From: Mastigamoeba balamuthi | Lineage: Eukaryota > Evosea > Mastigamoebida > Mastigamoebidae | Assembly: GCA_902651635.1 (NCBI GenBank) | Contig: CACRSC010000110.1 | Location: 186,267 to 250,266, forward strand | DNA: 64,000 bases | Direction: 5' to 3' | Part shown: piece by piece, positions 41,093 through 50,178 of the stretch | Position numbering within the stretch: the stretch's first letter is position 1 | How the letters are laid out: each line of letters begins with the position of its first letter | Notes under the pieces: generated by a model | Seen by the model: the letters and a program-made list of their open reading frames with translations, nothing else | Database searches by the model: none | Told to the model about the DNA's origin: nothing | Made by a program: the position numbers and the translations under genes

Positions 41093-43066
41093 ATGGGCGC
41101 CGTTTGGGGAAGGCAGCGGCGGCCGCACGAGGAGCACGAGCACGAGCCTCCCAGAAAGCGCCGCAGGGTTGCGAGCCGGGAGGAGGACGACGAGTACGAA
41201 ACGGCCTCCGTGACTGCCAGCGAGGCCGAGGGCCCCGAGCGCAACAAGCAGAGGCAGCGGCGGAGGAGGTGGTGGATCGTGTCGCAGTTCAACCGGGCCA
41301 TCGACGATGCCCTGTTCGAGAGCCTCTTGGAGCGCGACCTCCGCGGCATGGTACGCCCCGAGCCTCTGGCGCAGACACTCTCCGCCGGGTCGGTTTTGGA
41401 CACGTCAACACACTTTTCTCCGCCGGGTCGGTTTTGGGCACATCAGATGTGCATACAGTTTTTTTTGTGGGAAAGGGGTTGGCTCGGTTGAAATGTTGAC
41501 TCATAAGATTATCAACTACTCGAACAGGGCAGGAAAAATATCATCTTTGCTCACTGCCAGCCAAATTACTTCTCGCGGTTCACACGTTGCCCGCCCTCAG
41601 CCGATGCTGGCCGTCGAGGGGAGGCTGGTGACGCGCGAGGCCCCGGCGAGCCGGTCGATCGTCCTGGACCACCGGGCCGCCAGGAGGCAGCTGCCGCAGG
41701 CGCACGTCGTCCTGGCGGTGACGAGCGGCAGCAGCCACAGCGTGCGCGGCGTCTGCGGGCTGGGCGTGGCCGCCGCGAGAACGCAGGGGAGCACGCAGGC
41801 GGCGCGGATGACGTGGGTCTTCGTCGCCAAGCGTGCGCCCGTCGACCTGCCAGGCCAGCTGTGGTGCTCGGCCATCTGCGCCACCCGGCGCACGAGGGTG
41901 GTGCCCGAGAGCGTCAAGGGGCTGATCTTCGGCGCCTTCCACATCCCGTCGAGGTGCGCCATGTGGCGCACTGGGTTTGGGGATAGAGGGGGGGAGGGGG
42001 GTGTGTCGATGCGCCCGCGATGCGTGGTGTGGTGCGATTGGGCGACGCCCGTGCTGAGAAAGACAGAGAGCGAGCCACCCAGCCCCCGCCCGCGCCGTGC
42101 CCGCCGCCCTGTGTCCCCAGCAGAAGTGCAGTGTGACATTCCCCGGTTGCTCTGTCACCTACACGGGCACAAAGGCGGCTGGCTGGCTCACCACCCCTTC
42201 GTGCCCACGCGGGCAGGCGAGCGGCGGCGCGGCTGTGGTGTGTGCGTCTTCTGGAAGGAGGATGGCCAGGGGGCCTTTTTTTCATTCCCCTGGCCACGTG
42301 TGGTGCAGCAGGCAGCTGCTGCCCCATACTGCCCACTGGCGCGGGACCACTCACTGCACCACAGCCACGACTGCGCGTACCGCGTGGAAGTGGTTGTGGG
42401 CCCCTGCGTACCGCAGGGGGGTCACCCTCGCCCGGTGAGGGAGTGGCTGCAGTAGGGAAGTGCCGTGGGCGTATGGAGTGGTAACACCTGTTGCCCCTTA
42501 ACCTCGCTTCTCCCGCATGTGCGCGTGAGGAATGCAGCCATGATAGCGTTGCTGCGCCAGCGTCCCCCTTGTAGCGTCCGTGGGCAAGGTGGGTGTCTAA
42601 CTGGAACACCACACTGCAGCCATGACTGCGCGTGCCGCGCGGGAGTGGTTGTGGGCCCCTGCGTGCCGCAGGGGGGTTACCCCACCTCATCGTGGGGTGG
42701 CTGTGGTGGGAAAGGGACGACATCCCTCGTTGCTTATAATCATTAATGCAGGGTGGCGCCGTGGTACTGGAGCTGGCTCTAACTGTGGCAGTTATCCACT
42801 GACTCATAACCTCCCCCTTTTGCATCACCATCTCCTCTGCTCTTCCCCCCAACTCATGCCCTCGCTCCTCTATGCTGTTGGTACTTAGGATCATGTGCCC
42901 CATCACGTACGTTGCCATCACCGATGAGGTGGACGCCGTCATGGCGCCTGATGGCCACGTGTACGTTCGCCAGGCCATCGTCGAGTGGCTCTGCAGGAGC
43001 GGCACCTCGCCAATCACCTTCCAGCCGATGCTGGAGACGGACCTCGTCCCCTTCCACCCTTCCTGA
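41093..43066 (+). CDS. U-box-like protein, copy B (intact)
   Basis: Three exons, 41093-41392, 41601-41953 and 42889-43066, all in phase, giving 276 residues. Exon 1 has a basic, NLS-like stretch (PPRKRRRVASREEDDEYE) and an Arg-rich helix. Exon 2 is a lineage-specific domain (PMLAVEGRLV, RGVCGLGVAAARTQGS, MTWVFVAK). Exon 3 is a U-box-like domain (MCPITYVAITDEVDAVMAPD, GHVYVRQAIVEWL, SPITFQPM). A nuclear ubiquitin ligase is a reasonable inference; catalytic partners are unknown. Intron 1 (208 nt) repeats the donor region (CTCCGCCGGGTCGGTTTTGG, twice). Intron 2 is 935 nt and closely similar to that of copy A. The stop is 148 nt from the convergent dehydrogenase gene. Confidence 0.72.
41381..41446. 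repeat. Tandem duplication of the exon 1 splice donor region
   Basis: TCCGCCGGGTCGGTTTTGG followed by ACAC or GCAC occurs at 41381-41403 and again at about 41420-41442, creating two equivalent GTTTTGG donor sites. Using the second would insert extra codons. Confidence 0.6.
42264..42295. repeat. Intronic hairpin GGCCAGGGG...CCCCTGGCC (copy B)
   Basis: Counterpart of 38881-38913 with the same arms and a T-rich loop. Confidence 0.65.
42353..42453. repeat. Intronic 100-nt repeat, unit c
   Basis: CACAGCCACGACTGCGCGTA, CCGCGTGGAAGTGGTTGTGG, CCCCTGCGTACCGCAGGGGG. The first copy in intron 2 of gene B, positionally equivalent to unit a. Confidence 0.75.
42610..42710. repeat. Intronic 100-nt repeat, unit d
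   Basis: CACTGCAGCCATGACTGCGC, GCCGCGCGGGAGTGGTTGTG, CCCCTGCGTGCCGCAGGGGG. The second copy in intron 2 of gene B, equivalent to unit b. The distal stem is altered here (CCCCACCTCATCGTGGGG), a different but still self-complementary sequence. Confidence 0.75.
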
Positions 43067-43214
43067 GGGCAGAGTCGTCTGTGTGTGGCCATGAAGTGCC
43101 AGATTGTCATTGTTCTTTCAAGCACAACTTCTTCTGAGACAGACGGGGCTTGGGGTCTTGTCTCCCTGAGATGATGATTCTCCCTCATGGCAAACGGCCA
43201 GTCATCGGCTGGAC

Positions 43215-44756
43215 TCAAGCCGAGAAGTGGGCCAGCGGGATATCGAGCATCGTCAGGAGGCCGGGGCGCGCAGCAGCCACCAGGGCAGCCGCGCAGTTGA
43301 GCACGATTGCGCATGTCGAAACGTCGCCGTGCGCCCCTCCCACGATGGTAGAGGTGATCTCGGGCTCCCCGTGGATGGTCACTGTGTCGTGCGGGCTCTT
43401 GAGCCCGTGGAACGCCTGCAGCTCCAGCGTGATCACCGCCCTGCCGTCGACGTACCCGTAGGCGGCTGCGGGGCGGGTGTTTGAGACAGGGCGGGCGAGG
43501 AGCAGCTGGGCACGCACTCTGGCGGACGCCAGCGCACTGGCCCGCCTCCACGTGGGCGACCTTCTCCGTGGCCACCACGGGCTCGACGAACTCCTCGTAT
43601 TTCTCGAGCTGTGTGTGCGATTGTGTGAATGGCGAGGAGCATCCGGGGACCCAAACCTTCCAGCCAAAGGCGCTGGCGATGAGGTAGACTGACTGCGCGA
43701 ACCCCACGTGGCGGATCTTTCCGGCGTCCCTCCTCTTGGTCCACTCCTCGAGGCTCAGGCCCACGCCGATCTTGTTCTGGACTGCAGGGTGGGGTGCGGT
43801 CGTGCGCAGCGCTGTCAGCGGCCGAGAAGCCACTGGGGGAAGGGAGGATGGGGCCGCTCTGCACAGGGGATGCGGCGTATGCGGCTGTCCTGGTGGCGCT
43901 CGACCCTCACAGACGTCACCTGCTTGTTGAGCGTAGACAGGAACACTGGCAGGGCGTCCATCAGAAACCCCGGGTTGATTCCCGTCCCCTGCAGGGCCCA
44001 AACAACCATCATCAGCTCACAGCAGACGTCATCGAAATAACACCCCTCCATCTACGCTGGTCGCACCAGAACAGAGACCCCGTAGTGGCGTGCAAGCCTG
44101 TCGAGCTTCCTGGCAGTCTCGGGGTGGCTGTTCCAGGGGAATGCCAGCTCCTCGCTGTATGAGGCGGGTGAGATGGCCCGTGGACACAGAGGGAGGGAGG
44201 AAGGGACCGAAGGGGAGGAGAGGGGGAGGGGCACAGACCAGGTGGAGATGACGTGCTTGCGGCTGCGGATGCACGCGTCGAGCAGCGGGTACAGCTTGTC
44301 GAGGTCGCTCAGGGCCGTCACGATGCACACGTCTGCCGCGATGCCGGGCAGGCTGGGCGGCGTGGTCACCTTGATGCCCTCGAACTTGTGGATGGAGCTC
44401 AGCTCCCCCTGTGCGGTGCACGCAAAAGTAAGAGTGAGAGAGCGTCGTGACGCAACGCAGGCATTTCCTCGCGAGTGATTCGCGCATCTTCCTCGGTGGC
44501 GGCGTGTACGGTGAATCCGGAAAAAAGGGAAACGAGAAAACCGGATACGCACGACGTCACGGCCGACGAGGGCCGGCGCGACGTCGATGGCGCCCACAAG
44601 GGCGAGCGAGCTGCGCTCGCTGAGGTAGGAGAGCATCTTGAGGCCGATGGGCCCGAGGCCGACCTGCACGACGCGCAGCACGCCGCGTGCGCCCTCTGGC
44701 CCAGACGTCACGTGGCCGGCCAGCGTGGCCAGCCTCGACACGGCAGCGCTCAGCAT
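43215..44756 (-). CDS. 2,4-diaminopentanoate dehydrogenase-like oxidoreductase
   Basis: NAD(P)-dependent enzyme of the DapB/homoserine-dehydrogenase-like fold. In Clostridia (ornithine fermentation) the family oxidatively deaminates 2,4-diaminopentanoate after B12-dependent ornithine 4,5-aminomutase. The Rossmann motif VVQVGLGPIGLKML is near residue 30. Next is ADVCIVTALSDL. The diagnostic block is EELAFPWNSHPETARKLDRL, then YGVSVL and GTGINPGFLMDALPV. Then RVERHQDS, KIGVGLSLEEW, GKIRHVGFAQSVYLIASAFG, the ELQAFHG block and VGGAHGDVSTCAIVLNC. The N-terminus MLSAAVSRLATLAGHVTS is Arg-containing and acid-free, plausibly an organelle-targeting presequence. At least four short introns show it is established in a eukaryotic genome. 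It is divergent from MED7. Confidence 0.82.
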
Positions 44757-44943
44757 CTTCTCGGTTGGTGGTGTGGGCAAAATGACTAGTCTCCCCGCAG
44801 CGAAGAACTGAAGACGGAGGGCCACCGGCGAGCAAACCGTTTGGGATAGATACGCAATAAATGCCCCAAAGATCCGCGAATCTGCGTAAGATACCGGCCG
44901 GGCTGATTGTTTTGCGCGGCGCGGCGCGAAGAGGCATCATCAC
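44757..44943. promoter_or_regulatory. Divergent promoter of dehydrogenase and MED7 genes
   Basis: 187 nt between starts. It contains GATAGATACGCAATAAATGC, AGATCCGCGAATCTGCG (an imperfect palindrome) and AAGATACCGGCC, resembling the AGATATC/GCGA blocks before other genes here. Confidence 0.45.
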
Positions 44944-45693
44944 ATGGAGGGACCCCCGCCAGAGGTCGCGAGCATATGGCCGAGGCCGCCAGAGTACTAC
45001 TTCCGCAAGTACGCGCCCGGGGCGCCCATCCCGCCGCCGGTGCCGCCTCGCCCGCCGCGGTCTGAGGGGCCGACCAAGTACGTGATGCCGTCGCTCGAGG
45101 ACAACAATCTGCGCCAGCTCTACCCCAAGGACCAGATCGGTGAGTAGAATCCACACGTCAGCAGCCAGATTCTGATATTCCTGGATACGGGCAAGACGCC
45201 AGCCAGCTGGTCAAGCTGAACCACTCGCTGCTGTTCAACTTCCTGCAGCTGCTCGAGGTCATGACCGACGACACGCCGACAGAGGCGAACCTCGCGGCCA
45301 AGTGCGAGGACATCACCGTAAGCCGCCGCTCAGCACAGTCATCGTACTGACAGAGAAGATCCGCGTATCTTTTCTCCGCAGCTGCTGTTCCAGAACATGT
45401 ACCACCTGCTCAACGGGTACAGGGAGCACCAGGCGTGGGCAGAGCTCGTCGAGCACCTCTACAGGCAGGACAAGCGCCACAAGGAGTGCGTCGCCAGGCT
45501 GCGCGGCGCGCTGGACGCCGCGAAGAAGGGGCTCGAGGACGGCAAGGAGGAGCTCAGGCGAGTGCTGCCCCGCACCGTCGCCGCGCCCTCGGCCGTGCCC
45601 GCCGTCGACGACCACTCTGTCATGTCGTCCATCTCGCACTACGGCGGCGACGACGTCCTGATGGACCCCACGTTCCAGGACCTCTTCAGCTGA
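44944..45693 (+). CDS. MED7: Mediator complex subunit 7
   Basis: Three exons, 44944-45139, 45196-45317 and 45382-45693, joining in phase for 209 residues. MED7 is a middle-module subunit that dimerises with MED21 and MED31 in the RNA polymerase II Mediator. The N-terminus IWPRPPEYYFRKYAPG with its Pro-rich stretch is the family signature (FPxPPxYYxxF region). LEDNNLRQLYPKDQI, LVKLNHSLLFNFLQLLEVM and NMYHLLNGYREHQA then form the long helices. The C-terminus is a short acidic tail ending in TFQDLFS. Length is typical. Confidence 0.9.
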
Positions 45694-45792
45694 GGCCCAG
45701 AGACACAGCGGCCCAGAGAGAGGAGAGTGGGGGAGAGACCCCCAGACCAACACGCGACGTCCTGGCGCCTGTGGGCGCACTGCGCACCCTCG

Positions 45793-46536
45793 TCAGCACC
45801 TGTTGTGCTCCTGGGACCACGCGATGGTGGTGGTGCCGACGTCGTCTGGGCGCCTGTGGATGCCGCTGCCGGGGCTCTCGTACAGCGCCCAGAACACGTG
45901 CTGCTTGCGGCCGTCGAGCAGGATGTCCACGTCCTCGCTGTCCGACCCTCGCGTCTCGCTCCTCGTGAACTCGGCGATGAAGCCCATCCCTTGGGAGGTG
46001 TGGAGCGTGCGCTGTAAGCCCGCTGGCGCTTGGTCGCAGGCAAACCGCTTACGCGAGCTGCGGACGGAGACGTTGTACAGGTCCTGGGACACGGCGTCGA
46101 TGTCGGGGTGCATGTCCCTGAAGTGGCCATCGATGACGGCACCTTGCGTGCTCTCGAGGTCCTGCGGGGAGGCGGGGATGAGCCGGGAGCGATCGCTTGT
46201 GTCCGGAGATGCGCTGTGGTGACCCACGGGCTGCAGGAGGAACATGTCCGAGGTCGTGTCGTGCAGGTCGATCGTCTCGTCGGGCGACAGGCACACGACG
46301 AGGGCGTGGAGCGGGGCGGGTGCCTCCGCGACCTCGACCCTGAATCGCACGGCCCACGGCGCCCGGGATCCCTCGGACGTCGCCGGGCCCTCTGTTCGGA
46401 CGACGCTCCAGCGCAGCTGTATCGACTTGGGCCCCGGCCCGCGTGACCTCGTGTCGCGCAGAGGCTCGCAGCCTTGGCCGAGCACGCCCCAGGCCAGGCA
46501 GACCGCAGCAACGAGCCTGCAAGAGAGCAGAAACAT
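45793..46536 (-). CDS. Secreted protein of unknown function
   Basis: Single-exon frame of 247 residues. A signal peptide is visible (MFLLSCRLVAAVCLAWGVLG, cleavage probably near GQG-CEPL). The rest is soluble with beta-rich segments (VRFRVEVAEAP, LHALVVCLSPDETIDL, QHVFWALYESPG) and two Asn-Xaa-Ser/Thr sites at most. No family was recognised. It ends 100 nt from the MED7 stop (convergent). Confidence 0.6.
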   Translation of the reverse strand: MFLLSCRLVAAVCLAWGVLGQGCEPLRDTRSRGPGPKSIQLRWSVVRTEGPATSEGSRAPWAVRFRVEVAEAPAPLHALVVCLSPDETIDLHDTTSDMFLLQPVGHHSASPDTSDRSRLIPASPQDLESTQGAVIDGHFRDMHPDIDAVSQDLYNVSVRSSRKRFACDQAPAGLQRTLHTSQGMGFIAEFTRSETRGSDSEDVDILLDGRKQHVFWALYESPGSGIHRRPDDVGTTTIAWSQEHNRC

Positions 46537-46603
46537 CGTATGCCAAGATCGCAGTCTTTATTGCGACTCAGAGATCGCCTGAATCTGGTGGAGATCGCGC
46601 GAT

Positions 46604-47044
46604 CTACCTTGAGGATCTCGACAGCACTGACTCTGCACGCCCAAGTGCTGCGAGCAGGTCCTCCCGCGAGCCGTACGTGCCCTCGGCGCACTCGGGCATG
46701 TCTCTGAACGGCGAGTAGCCGTTCCACTGCCCCGACCACGGGTAGTACTCGGGCTCGGCCTGCAGCAGCCTCACCAGGTCCGCGGTGGCAGCGAACGTGA
46801 ATCCCAGCCTGGCAGTGGACGCTCCCCACAGGCCCTCGGGGCCCTCCGAGTGCCCAGCGGCGCGCAGGAGCTCCGTGGCAGCAATGCGGTTGCACTCGAC
46901 CCAGAAGATCCTGTCGTCGCCGATGTCGCGGATGTGCGGCAGGTCCGGGGTCCATACGCGGAGCTGAGCGACAAAGTGGTCGCTGTCGCTGGAGTCCGAG
47001 TCGACGGGAGATGAGGGGATCGGTTTGCTGCAGTGGTGGCCCAT
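46604..47044 (-). CDS. Small hypothetical protein with possible lipidation motif
   Basis: A 146-residue single exon beginning MGHHCSKPIPSS. Gly2 with nearby Cys5 is compatible with N-myristoylation plus palmitoylation, but no signal peptide exists. The body reads RVWTPDLPHIRDIGDDRIFW, VECNRIAATELL and AEPEYYPWSGQW. An AATAAA on the minus strand lies about 45 nt past the stop. No family was recognised. Confidence 0.5.
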   Translation of the reverse strand: MGHHCSKPIPSSPVDSDSSDSDHFVAQLRVWTPDLPHIRDIGDDRIFWVECNRIAATELLRAAGHSEGPEGLWGASTARLGFTFAATADLVRLLQAEPEYYPWSGQWNGYSPFRDMPECAEGTYGSREDLLAALGRAESVLSRSSR

Positions 47045-47878
47045 GAGGATGTCGCTCTGGTTATTGTGTGTTTATGAGAATGGTGAGCGCATAGGATTGA
47101 TTTCCAACCGCAAACGGCCGTTAGGACTTCTCTTTTTGGTATAATTTCGTGCGAGATGCAGTGGAACATGCGACCAGAAGTACGTAGTACGGTACCAGGC
47201 TTTGGGCCGCCTGGTTCTTGGACAGAGTACCAGTCCAAGTTGAAACTAAGAAGTCATTCAGAAAGGAAAAGAAGGGTGATTGGAAATGATTGAATTTTCA
47301 GCGGATTCGCGGTCCAAGTCATTCTGGTCCACTGAACGCCCCTGCAAATGGACATCTATTGCATTGTGGGATTATCTGTCAGAGCGAGTGTTCATTACGG
47401 ACGTGCGAGAGTTGGTTTCAAATTGTGTTTTGGAACCACATAAAGAGGATTGCAAGTCCCATTATTGCAGTCTCAGTTTTCCCCCCTTCTCCAAACCATT
47501 ATGAATCTCAGCAGACGATCTACCATCAACACTGGGTATCGCTTCTCTGGGCTTCTTATTTTCTAGGAGTGAAATTAAGAAATGACATGTGTCACAGAGA
47601 TGGAGTGGCGTTAAGTGCTGCAGTAATTAGGTAGATTCAATATTTGAATATGATGTGGTGGCCGATGAGTGTTAGAACCATGGTCTCTCCTACTGTCCAT
47701 TCTTATGGCCACAATCTCGGGAGATCGGTCATACCAATCTTTCAAGATAAAATGAGGACGCAGAACTGGCTGATGTGTACGCCGGTCATTTGTCACGGTT
47801 GTTTGCTTTTTAGGAGGGATTTTTTCTGAAACATGTCTTTCCTGTCGTCCTACATATCAAAAACTGCCCCTCCCCGGT
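47045..47878. other. AT-richer spacer upstream of the GT17 gene
   Basis: About 830 nt of visibly lower GC than its surroundings, with only short, unremarkable open frames on both strands. I see no gene, RNA or repeat. Confidence 0.45.
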
Positions 47879-49215
47879 ATGAGCTCGAGAGCTGTGATTA
47901 ACTACTGGAGGCATGCCCACAACATGGAGGAACCACCCCCTCTCCTAGATCGTCGCCCCGGTGCGACACACCCTTTGCCGAGCCGCTCGAGACGTCATAA
48001 CTGCGGTCTTCTGGCGATTCTGCTCATGGCCCTCGCTACCATCGTCGTGGGCCTCAACGCTCTGTCAGAGAGACCTCTGCTCGAGACTGCGGGGTATCTT
48101 ACAAGGCCCCTGTGGGACAAGCCAAGCGCTGTGCCCCCTCGCGTTATCGTGCATCATTACGCAGAGGGAATTTCCGACGAGACTCTCTGCTCAGCGCACG
48201 GCTGGAAGGTCCGTCGTCCGGGCTCAAGGCCTCCGCGCGTGGTCGACGCCGTCATCTTCAGCACCGAGCTCGACCTCCTCGAGATCCGCCTACGAGAGCT
48301 CTGGGATGTGGTGGACCTGTATGCCATTTGTTAATCCAGTGCCCGAAACCGCGGGGGGAGGGGAAGCGATGTGTTGTCTTTTGCGGAGGTCCTCGTCCCC
48401 TGTCTAACGCCCCACTCGGCAATAGGTTTGTGGTCATCGAGGCGCCCCTGACGTTCACCGGGCTGCCCAAGCCTCTGGTGCTGCAGGAGAATATTGAGCG
48501 TTTCCGGTGGGCCGTTGGAGCGGGAAAACTGATCGCAGGGGTCGCTAGCACACTGCTCGACTCGACCGTGCTCAGAGACCCGTTCGACAACGAGGCCCGC
48601 ACCAGGCAGGCCATGGCGAAGCTGCTGCAGCAGAGCGCCGGGCTCTCCGATGGCGATCTTCTAATTGGAGCGGATGTTGACGAAATGCCGGCAGCCCACG
48701 CCGTCCGGCTGTTCCGCCAGTGCACGGGGTACCCCGACAAGGTGCACCTGGCGATGCCCTCGTTCCTCTACTCGTTCGAGTTCCCCAGGCGCGACGAGAC
48801 GATGTACAGGCCCTGGATCCGCGTCTTCAGGGCGCGCGACGCCACGGTGCAGTACTGCCACGGCTGCATCGGCGAGTACGCCCTCGAGGACGCCGGCTGG
48901 CACTGCTCGTGGTGCTTCCGCACGCTGGGCGAGATCAGGTTCAAGATGCTCTCGTACTCGCACTCGGACAGGGTCACCGGGCCCGCGATGCTCGACGAGG
49001 ACCGCCTGCAGCGGGTCGTGTGCAGCGGGGAGGACGTGTTCGGCATGCTGCCCGAGGCGTACACGTGGAAGAGCCTCGTGGGCAACATGGGGCCCGCGTC
49101 CCGTGCTCGTTCTGCGGTCCACGTGCCCCGCGCGGTGATCGAGAACACCACCCGCTATTCATTCCTGCTCCCCGGCCACTGCAAGCGCCCGGCGGGAACT
49201 ACATACATCGAATGA
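47879..49215 (+). CDS. GT17-family glycosyltransferase (MGAT3-like), type II membrane protein
   Basis: Two exons, 47879-48318 and 48426-49215, giving 409 residues; an alternative start at 47921 would remove 14. A cytosolic head is followed by a signal anchor (LLAILLMALATIVVGLNAL). The lumenal domain has the family features VVDAVIFSTELDLLEIRLRE, VDLFVVIEAPLTFTG across the intron, GLSDGDLLIGADVDEMP (the DxD-like metal site), LYSFEF and GWHCSWCF. Family members transfer GlcNAc to the core beta-mannose of N-glycans (bisecting GlcNAc in animals). The acceptor here is unknown. Golgi location inferred. Confidence 0.85.
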
Positions 49216-49545
49216 AGCAATTATGTTTGTGAAGGCAATAAGTTGACCCTGTCCAGCAGACCTAAGTATTATTGGGAACTGTAGACACCGGATATTCCAG
49301 TGGATATTCCCGTATGGCCGATGACGCCGGTTAGTGACGCCGGACAGCGAGGACTGAGTGAGGGAAAGGGTAAGAGGTAACACGGAGCCAAGGTTCCTAT
49401 TACGGGCCGGCCAGGGGGGTAAGAGGTAACTAGCGGAACTTCGTTCAGTATACCCTGGGCCCGGGCTGTACAGAACTTAGATCTCACAGGGGTGGAATCT
49501 GCCTGGAGATATTTGGGCTCAGCAGCAGTATCTTGTTCTGGCGCC
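49216..49545. other. Spacer between GT17 and small gene
   Basis: 330 nt. It contains a duplicated GTAAGAGGTAAC (about 49369 and 49420), GGATATTCC twice (about 49290-49307) and GGAGATATTTGGG near 49505 just before the next ATG. Confidence 0.4.
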
Positions 49546-49845
49546 ATGGCGGAGCTGGCCGCGGTCAACACGGAGCTGGGGCGCGTGCTGAAGCTGACGG
49601 CGCCCGAGTGCGAGGCCCTCGTCGAGCAGGTCTGCGCCAACCTCGAGGCCATCCGGCAGCGGGGCGCCCAGCGCGGCGACAAGGGCTCGCGCAGGTTCGC
49701 CGACGCGGCCGCGGGGCTCCTGGGCCAGCGCGACGCCAAGGGCACCGCGGCCCTCGCCTGCGACCACTTCGGCCTCAAGGCCTGGCTGCAGGCCTACGAC
49801 GTCCTCGCCCAGAAGGTCGCCAAGGCCGACGCCAAGCACAAGTAG
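49546..49845 (+). CDS. Small helical protein, 99 residues, unknown
   Basis: Start MAELAAVNTELGRVLKLTAP, end AQKVAKADAKHK. An upstream in-frame ATG (49492) exists, but the sequence before 49546 looks like promoter. Composition is strongly helical with no membrane segment. A small chaperone or complex subunit is possible, but I do not recognise it. Confidence 0.6.
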   Translation: MAELAAVNTELGRVLKLTAPECEALVEQVCANLEAIRQRGAQRGDKGSRRFADAAAGLLGQRDAKGTAALACDHFGLKAWLQAYDVLAQKVAKADAKHK

Positions 49846-50178
49846 CGGGCCAGGGCAGGGCACCCAGCAGCTGGCACAGAAACGCAACAAAGACGGGAAA
49901 CAAACGTGCACACGAGTTGCTGTATGCGGCACTGCTGGCTTCGGATGGGGGGAAATGCGGCAGATTCGTGTGATGTGGAATTCGGATGGAAGGGGTTCTC
50001 TTTTTTCTTTCTGTCGCAGCTGGTGCTACTCTCTCTCTCTCTCCCGACTGGGCATGTGGGCACGGAGGTTCGCACGCGCGGGTGTCCGTCGCTGCCCGGG
50101 CAGAGGCCATCGGCAAGTGGTGACCTCATCGAGATATCTCAGCGCGCGTATCGGCGGGGTTATTTTTACCGGCGCCAA
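49846..50178. other. Spacer/promoter before the GANP-like gene
   Basis: About 330 nt with a CT microsatellite (about 50030-50045) and CGAGATATCTCAGCGCGCG (50128-50146), about 40 nt before the next ATG. No gene seen. Confidence 0.45.

Noticed and set aside
41914-44001. 695-codon minus-strand frame across U-box copy B and the dehydrogenase
   Set aside because: It crosses introns and antisense exons of two recognisable genes. Only the part matching the dehydrogenase exons is meaningful.
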